Shown: positions 1 through 6,000 of the stretch, one piece after another
Layout of the letters: every line of letters begins with the position of its first letter
Numbering within the stretch: position 1 is the first letter of the stretch
NCBI GenBank assembly: GCA_002293105.1
Contig: DBCP01000004.1
Coordinates: forward strand, 1 to 6,841
Direction: 5' to 3'
DNA: 6,841 bases
Source: Bacteroidetes bacterium UBA955
GTDB lineage: Bacteria > Bacteroidota > Bacteroidia > NS11-12g > UBA955
Program-made: the position numbers and the translations under genes
The notes under the pieces: generated by a model
Told to the model about the DNA's origin: nothing
The model's input: the letters and a program-made list of their open reading frames with translations, nothing else
The model's database searches: none

Positions 1-648
1 CAACATCGGCAACGTAGTGCCCTCACCCAAGAAACAATTGTGCTTACCTGTTTGCAAAGCATCGTGATAAATGGCCACCGCGTAATCCGTGGTTCCGCCA
101 CCTGGAGCACTCTTGTACCCAATCAAACCGGGGTAACGCAATGAACGCGTATCAATGCCCCAGCGATTGAAATAATATTGCGCATACAACTCACCCGCCA
201 ATTTACTAATTCCATAAATGGTTGTGGGATCCATCGTGCCATATTGGGGTGTGCCAAATCGCTCTGTGTTTGGTCCGAAAGCCGCAATACTACTGGGCCA
301 ATATACTTTCTTAATAATGCCCGTATCGCGTGCCGCATTCAACACGTGAAACAGTCCCTCCATGTTCAATTTCCAACCAAACTCAGGGTTTTTCTCAGCC
401 GTTGCACTCAACAACGCCGCCAAATGATATACCTGCGTGGGTTTGTATTTCTGAATCACCGCACCCAAACCATCCGCATCCAAAATATCCAATGTTTCAA
501 ACGGACCCCCATCAAAAACGGGGTTGTCTGATTTCTTCACATCACTCGCGATCACATTTGAATCACCATAAATGCCTCGCAACGCCTCCACCAACTCCGT
601 GCCCAACTGTCCGCAAGACCCAATCACCAAAACCTTTTCGTTCGTCAT
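1..648 (-). CDS. tdh: L-threonine 3-dehydrogenase, short-chain (NAD-dependent epimerase-like) type; C-terminus off window
   Basis: This is the N-terminal 216 residues of a cytoplasmic NAD-dependent enzyme that oxidises L-threonine to 2-amino-3-ketobutyrate, the first step of threonine breakdown to glycine and acetyl-CoA. It belongs to the extended short-chain dehydrogenase type (about 310-320 residues in the family), not the zinc-dependent E. coli type. Visible features: a Rossmann nucleotide-binding motif GSCGQLG at residues 10-16; Asp36, near the end of the second strand, likely to bind the adenosine ribose; YHLAALLSA at 74-82; WPSSIAAFGP at 117-126, carrying the catalytic Ser; the YGISK catalytic Tyr145/Lys149; and RSLRYPGLI followed by PGGGTTDYAV at 168-191, a run typical of this subgroup and not of UDP-glucose epimerases. 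The ATG at 646-648 places the Rossmann strand directly at the N-terminus as expected. No clear Shine-Dalgarno site precedes it. About 100 C-terminal residues are missing at the window edge, so downstream partners such as an aminoketobutyrate ligase cannot be seen. Family identification is strong; the precise substrate is inferred from motifs. Confidence 0.9.
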   Translation of the reverse strand, partial: MTNEKVLVIGSCGQLGTELVEALRGIYGDSNVIASDVKKSDNPVFDGGPFETLDILDADGLGAVIQKYKPTQVYHLAALLSATAEKNPEFGWKLNMEGLFHVLNAARDTGIIKKVYWPSSIAAFGPNTERFGTPQYGTMDPTTIYGISKLAGELYAQYYFNRWGIDTRSLRYPGLIGYKSAPGGGTTDYAVAIYHDALQTGKHNCFLGEGTTLPML

Positions 649-655
649 ACTACCG

Positions 656-687
656 CAAATTTTGGCGGTTCTGCCCACATTACCAAA
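656..687 (-). promoter_or_regulatory. Possible Bacteroidota-type promoter for the threonine dehydrogenase gene
   Basis: Read on the minus strand, TTTG (687-684) is followed after 20 bases by AAAATTTG (663-656). This compares with the Bacteroidota consensus of a -33 TTG and a -7 TAnnTTTG separated by about 19 bases; only the first T of the -7 box differs. Transcription would begin very close to the ATG at 648, leaving almost no leader, which weakens the case. The -7 match also lies in a short CCGC/GCGG inverted repeat (653-656 and 665-668). Promoter consensus is established knowledge; its use here is inference. Confidence 0.3.
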
Positions 688-755
688 CCTTTTTCTCAGG
701 GTTTTTATGAACGACAGCAAATTGTCCCAAAACTTGTGCATTTTTGCCGTTCAGC

Positions 756-1793
756 ATGTCAGAATCATCGGATATCATCCATTTCGCCATCGTAGGTGCC
801 GGACACATCGGAAGTCGGCATGCCCACATGATCGCCAACAATCCTCGCGCGGTCTTGGTGGCAATAACGGATGTAAAAATTCGCGAAGAACTGTCCATTG
901 GCGATGCCATTCCTCTTTACGATAATTTGGAAGAAATGCTTATGCACCACGCCAACATTGATGTAGTTTGTATCGCCACGCCCAACGGATACCATAGTCA
1001 ACACGCCATCCAAGCATTGAGTATGGGCCGACATGTGGTTGTTGAGAAACCCATGGCTCTATCGGTGGAAGAATGCGACGCGATGATGGATGAAGCGATG
1101 AAGCGGAACAAACACATATTCTGTGTGATGCAAAATCGCTTTTCACCACCTTCGCAATGGATTAAATCGCTGATTGATCACAATACCTTGGGCGAACTAT
1201 ATCAGGTTCAAGTGGTTTGCTATTGGAATCGCGATCACCGATACTACAAGACCGGACATTGGCATGGTACGGCAGACTTAGATGGTGGTGTACTCTTTAC
1301 CCAATTCTCTCATTTTGTGGATTTGATGTACTGGCTTCTGGGTCCATTGCAAATCAACCACGCTACGTCATCGAATTTCAACCACACTCAACTCACAGAG
1401 TTTGATGACAGCGGACAAGTTCTATTCTCATTTGGCAAACGGGGTCAAGGCTCATTGAGTTATTCAACCAGCTTGTACCAACAAAACTTTGAAAGTTCCA
1501 TCACCATCATTGGTGAAAAAGGCACCGTGAAATTAGGCGGACAATACATGAATTCTGTGGATTACTGTGCGATTGAAAATTACGAAATGCCTATACTGCC
1601 TGATGCGGAACCACCCAACGATTATGGCGGATACAAAGGCAGCGCGGCCAACCATCACTTTGTCATTGAAGATGTAATCAGCCACTTATTGGAAAAAACA
1701 CAAACCATCACCACACCGTTAGAAGGCAAAGCAGTTGTAGAAATCATCGAAAACATTCACAGATTTCAAAAAAATCTACCCACAAGTAATTGA
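756..1793 (+). CDS. Gfo/Idh/MocA-family NAD(P)-dependent sugar dehydrogenase, WlbA/WbpB-like
   Basis: This 345-residue protein is a probable cytoplasmic oxidoreductase acting on a sugar or nucleotide-sugar hydroxyl. It has an N-terminal Rossmann fold with GAGHIG at residues 14-19 and Asp39 at the end of the second strand, suggesting NAD preference. It also has CIATPNGYH at 72-80, the family EKP motif at 97-99 with catalytic Lys98, and QNRF at 126-129. The C-terminal alpha/beta domain carries YYKTGHWHGT (163-172), DGG (176-178) and H186-x-x-D189, the expected active-site His/Asp. The order NRF, YY, W-x-GT, DGG, then Q and H-x-x-D resembles WlbA/WbpB enzymes that oxidise the 3-position of UDP-N-acetylglucosaminuronate, but substrate is not decidable from sequence alone. 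The ATG at 756 was chosen over an in-frame TTG at 744 because it places the Rossmann strand eight residues in. No aminotransferase or acetyltransferase partner is nearby, so it is not in a recognisable surface-sugar cluster. It is divergent from the threonine dehydrogenase gene, with 107 bases between them. Confidence 0.88.
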   Translation: MSESSDIIHFAIVGAGHIGSRHAHMIANNPRAVLVAITDVKIREELSIGDAIPLYDNLEEMLMHHANIDVVCIATPNGYHSQHAIQALSMGRHVVVEKPMALSVEECDAMMDEAMKRNKHIFCVMQNRFSPPSQWIKSLIDHNTLGELYQVQVVCYWNRDHRYYKTGHWHGTADLDGGVLFTQFSHFVDLMYWLLGPLQINHATSSNFNHTQLTEFDDSGQVLFSFGKRGQGSLSYSTSLYQQNFESSITIIGEKGTVKLGGQYMNSVDYCAIENYEMPILPDAEPPNDYGGYKGSAANHHFVIEDVISHLLEKTQTITTPLEGKAVVEIIENIHRFQKNLPTSN

Positions 1794-1838
1794 TTTACAG
1801 TTACTTGAAAATAATTTAACTTTTTTATCATTTTTTTT
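1783..1838 (+). terminator. Stem-loop over the oxidoreductase stop codon followed by T tracts, probable terminator
   Basis: CAAGTAATTG (1783-1792) pairs with CAGTTACTTG (1798-1807), giving a 10-pair stem with one T-G wobble and a five-base loop ATTTA. The TGA stop (1791-1793) lies in the stem and loop. Runs of six T (1821-1826) and eight T (1831-1838) follow. The stem is AT-rich and the first T tract starts 13 bases after it, so this is not a textbook intrinsic terminator. It may instead stabilise the 3' end or end transcription weakly before the FecR module. Confidence 0.4.
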
Positions 1839-1878
1839 GGGGGTTAGCACCTCATTTCGTGTTTATAGGCCAGTTACC

Positions 1879-1894
1879 CCTTTCCGGAAAAAGG
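1879..1894 (+). promoter_or_regulatory. Short palindrome and purine-rich stretch just upstream of the small FecR-like ORF
   Basis: TTTCCGGAAA at 1881-1890 is a perfect 10-base palindrome. In RNA the same bases can form CCTTT (1879-1883) paired with AAAGG (1890-1894). The purine stretch GGAAAAAGG (1886-1894) ends six bases before the ATG at 1901 and is the best ribosome-binding candidate there; pairing would partly hide it. The rest of the 1794-1900 gap is AT-rich with T tracts, and no convincing -7/-33 promoter pair was found in it. Ten-base palindromes occur by chance, so the regulatory reading is tentative. Confidence 0.2.
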
Positions 1895-1900
1895 CAAACC

Positions 1901-2077
1901 ATGACAAAAGAACAACTCGAAAGCAACACCTTCACCAAATATGCTGCAGGTCTCATGCAAGAAGAAGAACTCAAGAAATTGGAGGAATGGCTAAAAAAGA
2001 ATCCCCAATTCAAACCCACCTTGGCCATCATCAAACAACAGGTTTCAGCCATGATGCAACCACAATTAATGCATTAA
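1901..2077 (+). CDS. Small protein resembling the helical N-terminus of FecR-type anti-sigma factors
   Basis: This 58-residue protein is highly charged and helical, with no membrane segment and no signal peptide. The stretch KYAAGLMQEEELKKLEEWLKK (residues 13-33, given here in part as KYAAGLM and LEEWL) follows the pattern found at the start of Bacteroidota FecR-family anti-sigma factors: a hydrophobic helix ending in Gly, an acidic turn, then Leu-Glu-x-Trp-Leu followed by a polar N/P-containing link. In that family this cytoplasmic domain binds the ECF sigma factor. The next gene, a FecR protein that lacks exactly this domain, begins 4 bases after the stop in another frame, so the two are almost certainly co-translated. 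The ATG at 1901 was preferred over an in-frame GTG at 1859 because a purine-rich stretch precedes it and the upstream residues show no family pattern. It could be a separate subunit or the broken-off front of a single ancestral fecR gene. The coding call is fairly secure; the function is inferred. Confidence 0.65.
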   Translation: MTKEQLESNTFTKYAAGLMQEEELKKLEEWLKKNPQFKPTLAIIKQQVSAMMQPQLMH

Positions 2078-2081
2078 TCCA

Positions 2082-3011
2082 ATGGAAAACAAAAACAACA
2101 AACCGCAAATAGACACTGAATTCAACGAAATTTGGGATCGCGCGGGGGATTATAAATATTCGTTTGAATCGAGCAATGACGCGGCTTGGGAAAAGTTCCA
2201 AGCAGACCGCGAGCAAGCTGCTAAAAAACAAAAACCCTTTGTGGTTTTGAAAAATACACAACGCATTTGGCGCATCGCCGCAGCCATTACACTTTTGGCC
2301 ATCGGCAGCTGGGCATTTTGGTTCAACAACCAAGCCACCGCAATCTTGGATTCTGGTGCAGTAGCTACCCAAAATCAACAGGTAAAACAAGTTACCTTGA
2401 AAGACGGTAGCACCATCACGTTGAACGCCAATTCTAGCGTGAAATTTACCGTAACCAAAAACAGCCGTAACATTGAACTTCAGGGTATGGCACATTTTGA
2501 AGTCGCCAAAAACCCCAATGCTCCCTTTGTCATTCGCAGCGGTCAAAACCAAGTAACCGTATTGGGCACTGGCTTCGACGTTCGTTCATACAACAAAAAG
2601 CCCTTGCAAGTAACCGTAAACCACGGCAAAGTGCGCGTAGAAAAATTGGCCAATAATTCAAACACACTGCTTGAGTCTGCCATTCTTACACAAGGCATGC
2701 GCGTAACAGAAAATCCCTCACCCAAAACCAAACAAGACAACTACTTCACCGTTGAGTCAAATATCAACCTCAACGCAGTGTCGTGGAGTAAAGGATCTCT
2801 GTCTTTCAATAACGCACCGCTTAATGATGTAATCGCCTCGGTGGAAGAACGTTACAATGTTCAAATTGAAGTGATTGGCAATGCGCCCAGAGGTATAAGA
2901 AACAACAACAATCCAACCCTCACTGCGCAATTCAACCAAAACCAAGATGCTGAAGCCGTTTGTGAAATTATTGGTCAAGCGCTCGACCTAACCCTACAAG
3001 TCAATCGTTAA
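2082..3011 (+). CDS. FecR-family membrane protein with DUF4974-like C-terminus (sigma-factor regulator)
   Basis: This 309-residue inner-membrane protein probably relays an outer-membrane or periplasmic signal to an ECF sigma factor. The short cytoplasmic part keeps the later half of the usual N-terminal region: FNEIWDRAGDYKYSF at residues 14-28 and AAWEKF at 34-39. One transmembrane helix spans about 62-81, after basic Arg61 and Arg64. The periplasmic FecR domain follows at about 101-188, with VTLKDGSTITLNANS (104-118), ELQGMAHFEVAKNPNAPF (132-149), VLGTGFDVRSY (160-170) and VNHGKVRVE (179-187). The end (239-309) matches the DUF4974/STN-like pattern: SLSFNNAPLNDVIASVEERY, then an LTAQF strand and a final LDLTLQV strand. 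It lacks the sigma-binding helical start, which seems to be supplied by the 58-residue ORF just upstream; a TAA at 2067-2069 closes its own frame before the ATG. FecR proteins in this phylum usually sit beside an ECF sigma gene and a TonB-dependent receptor; neither is present here. Instead, a large T9SS cargo gene follows 70 bases downstream. Confidence 0.9.
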   Translation: MENKNNKPQIDTEFNEIWDRAGDYKYSFESSNDAAWEKFQADREQAAKKQKPFVVLKNTQRIWRIAAAITLLAIGSWAFWFNNQATAILDSGAVATQNQQVKQVTLKDGSTITLNANSSVKFTVTKNSRNIELQGMAHFEVAKNPNAPFVIRSGQNQVTVLGTGFDVRSYNKKPLQVTVNHGKVRVEKLANNSNTLLESAILTQGMRVTENPSPKTKQDNYFTVESNINLNAVSWSKGSLSFNNAPLNDVIASVEERYNVQIEVIGNAPRGIRNNNNPTLTAQFNQNQDAEAVCEIIGQALDLTLQVNR

Positions 3012-3065
3012 ACGAGATCAGGGAATTTACCCCACCTCGGGCAACGACGAAAGCTGTTTTGTTTT

Positions 3066-3082
3066 CAATAACTTTGTTATTG
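3066..3082 (+). promoter_or_regulatory. Perfect inverted repeat containing a TAnnTTTG -7-like box at the start of the large cargo gene
   Basis: CAATAAC (3066-3072) and GTTATTG (3076-3082) are perfect inverted copies separated by TTT. The element contains TAACTTTG (3069-3076), an exact match to the Bacteroidota -7 consensus TAnnTTTG. No TTG is seen at the expected -33 distance, as would fit an activator-dependent or alternative-sigma promoter, or a chance match. The last base of the repeat is the G of the GTG start codon at 3082, so a transcript from this box would have almost no leader. In RNA the element would form a 7-pair hairpin abutting the start codon. A promoter/operator or a translational control hairpin are both possible. 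Confidence 0.4.
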
Positions 3083-6000
3083 TGGTAATTCGGCGAATTT
3101 CATATCTGTTGGCATGTTTGGCTCTTCTGTGTTGTTGCACTAGCACACAGATATTGGCTCAACAAAACCTTGTCAGCGCCTCGGTTGCCTCGCAATTACC
3201 CGCCCCTACACAACTGTATTTCACTCCCAATGAGGGACAGTGGCCGGATGAAAATCCCAGCATCGCTCAGGCCGTCATCCCCGGTGGCGCCGTCTTTGTT
3301 ACCAATTCAGGCATTCGCATCCTCTCCGAGGATCAACAAAACATCCAACGGAAACACCAAATTCACCATTTCAAAGGCCAAGACACGCAGTTTACATTGT
3401 CTTACCATGTCACAGATTTGGCTTTCCTCAATGCACAAACTCCCACCGCTGTTCAATACCACGACATCGCCCCATGGAAAGAAAATTACTTTCTAGGTCA
3501 TCAATCTGATCGTTGGAAATCGGTGAGCCCAGCAAGAAAAATCACCCTGAAAAATCTCTATCCAGGCATTGATATCGACATCTACTTCCATCAGCAAACC
3601 CTCGAATTCGATTGGATTATTCACCCCGGCGCAGACCCCAGTCAAATCGGTTTGCAGGTCGATAACAAAACCGGCCTTTCAATCCACAACAACACCCTAT
3701 CCTTCAAAACTTCGGTAGGCACCTTTCAAGTACAACCGCCGCGGGCATTCCAAAAAATCGCCCTGAAAAACAAGCCCAAAGCCGTGGATTGCAAATACGT
3801 TGTTACAGAAAATACCGTAAAACTGCGCGTGGGCAACTACGACAAACAATCAACCCTAACCATCGACCCAATCTTGGTTTTCAGCACATACAGCGGGTCT
3901 CAAGGCGATAATTTTGGGTTTACGGCCACCTATGACAGCAGCGGTTGTTTGTATGCTGGCGGAATTGTAGACGCATTCTCCCGCAAATACCCCGTTACAC
4001 CGGGTGCTTTTCAAACCACCTACGGAGGCGGTGGCATTGGTGCACCCCCAGTGCAATTGCCCTGTGATATATCTATCAGCAAATACTCTCCAGACGGCAG
4101 CAAACTCCTATTCGCAACGTATATGGGTGGGGACGACGATGAATACCCACACTCATTGTGTGTAGATCCCTTCAACAACCTACTCATCTTCGGAACAACC
4201 CTTTCCTTCGACTTTCCCGTACACCCCGATTCCTCCATTTTCAATGTGCACAAGGGCGATTACGACATTTTCGTCAACAAACTCAGCAGTGATGGTTCCA
4301 AACTCCTCGGTGGTACCTTCATAGGCGGTAGCGATGCCGATGGATTTCAAACCGAAGCGCCTTTTACCGCCCTCGTTTACAACTATGCCGACAACTATCG
4401 TGGGGATGTTACCACCGATGAAGATGGCAATATTTTCGTAGCCACCTGCACACGCTCTAACGATTTTCCAACAACTCCCGGTGCCCTTCAATCCAAGCCC
4501 AAAGGTGAAACGGATGCCGCCATCCTCTGCCTAAATAACAACCTCACCAAGCTCAAATGGGCCACATTGATGGGCGGTACCGAAGATGATGCAGCCTATT
4601 CCGTGAAAGTGGATGACTCAGCCCACCTTTACATCGGCGGCGGATCTGTTCTCAGCAGCAATTTCCCCATGCTTGGCAGCGGTTACCAAAAAACCCCCAT
4701 TGGCGGTATAGATGGATTCATCGCCCGGTTTAATAAAAACACCGGGAATTATGATGTTGGCACCTATTGGGGCAGTGTCGATTACGACCAAATCTATTTC
4801 ATCGATCTTGACATCAACAACAAAGTTTACTTTACCGGTCAAACCGAAGGTAGCATCACCAGAACCGCCGGAACCTACGGAAAAACCAATACCTCGCAAT
4901 TCATTGGACGATTTAGCAACGACTTAAAATCACTGGAATTTGTAACCACTTTTGGAAACCGAACCATCGGACAGCCAGAGTTAAGTCCTTCTGCTTTCAT
5001 GGTCGACAACTGCTACAACATTTACTTCAGCGGCTGGGGGTCCAACATCGGTGTGGGCAATGCAGGTACCACCGGGGGATTGCCCGTTACGGCCGATGCA
5101 CACCAAAAAACCACCGACAATAACGATTTCTATCTCATCGTATTGGGAAAAGATGCCAAAACCCTCAAATACGCTTCCTACTTCGGAGGCAATCTGTCCG
5201 ATGACCACGTGGATGGCGGTACTTCCCGCTTCGATAACCGCGGCATTATTTACCAAAGCGTCTGCGCAAGCTGTCCCAACAGCCCTCCCGGATTGAACGA
5301 TTTCCCAACTTCACCCACAAATGTTGCTTTCAAAAACAATGTCAGCGTGCGATGTTCCAACGCCAGTTTCAAACTCGATTTCCGATTGGGCTATTCCATC
5401 GATGCCCAATTCGCCGCAAAACCCGAAACCATTTGCTTGAATAAAACCATCGAATTTCAGCCCCTGAGAAAATACAATGCCGCCTATGTTTGGGAATTTG
5501 GCGATGGCGATACCTCTCAACGTTTCAACCCCAACCACCGATACCGCGATACAGGGACCTATACGGTAAAACTTACTGTCACCGATTCCAATTCCTGCAA
5601 CGCCACTGCCTCCTTTACAAAAAAAGTCCGCATCACGCTGTCACCCAAGGCCGCAATTTCTGCAGAATTCATACCGTGTAAACCAGGTGTAAATCTCGTA
5701 TTGGATATCACCAATGGCGATAGTATCATCTGGGATTTCGGCGATGGAACCCCCATCCAACGAACCACTGGGAATGGCGTAATTAAAAGAAATTATCAAT
5801 ATACCGCCGGACAGTATACCGCCAAAGTGGTCATAAAAAACGCAGCCTCCGGTTGCTCCGACTCACTAGAACTGCCCCTGCAAATCAACAGCGACAGTAC
5901 CCATGAAGTCAAAATCGCCAACGTATTTACCCCCGGAAACGCCGATGGCAAAAACGACTGCTTCCGCGTGTATGGCATTTCCACCTCCTGTGAAGAAGCA

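Noticed and set aside
330..710. 126-codon plus-strand ORF antisense to the threonine dehydrogenase gene
   Set aside because: It is rich in Pro, His and Ser with no recognisable fold, and lies opposite a clearly conserved coding frame; it runs past the start of that gene only by chance openness.
739..746. CATTTTTG as a plus-strand -7 box for the sugar dehydrogenase
   Set aside because: It lacks the first T of the consensus, the nearest upstream TTG (722-724) is only 14 bases away, and it lies 10 bases before the ATG.
744..755. TTG start four codons upstream of the sugar dehydrogenase ATG
   Set aside because: ATG at 756 already gives the usual short N-terminus before the Rossmann strand; no ribosome-binding site favours TTG.
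1798..1877. CAGTTAC repeated at 1798-1804 and 1871-1877
   Set aside because: A 7-base direct repeat 73 bases apart is expected by chance; the first copy is already explained by the stem-loop.
1859..1900. GTG start extending the small FecR-like ORF by 14 residues
   Set aside because: The added residues fit no family pattern and would be coded through the palindrome; ATG at 1901 has the better upstream purine stretch.
2031..2552. 173-codon minus-strand ORF antisense to the FecR gene
   Set aside because: The plus-strand frame has an unmistakable FecR domain; the antisense product shows no domain order and no plausible start context.
3106..3117. LLAC at residues 9-12 of the large protein as a lipoprotein box
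   Set aside because: The hydrophobic stretch before Cys12 is only about six residues, too short for a lipoprotein signal, and proteins with T9SS sorting domains normally use an ordinary Sec signal; the Ala-Gln-Gln site near residue 27 fits better.
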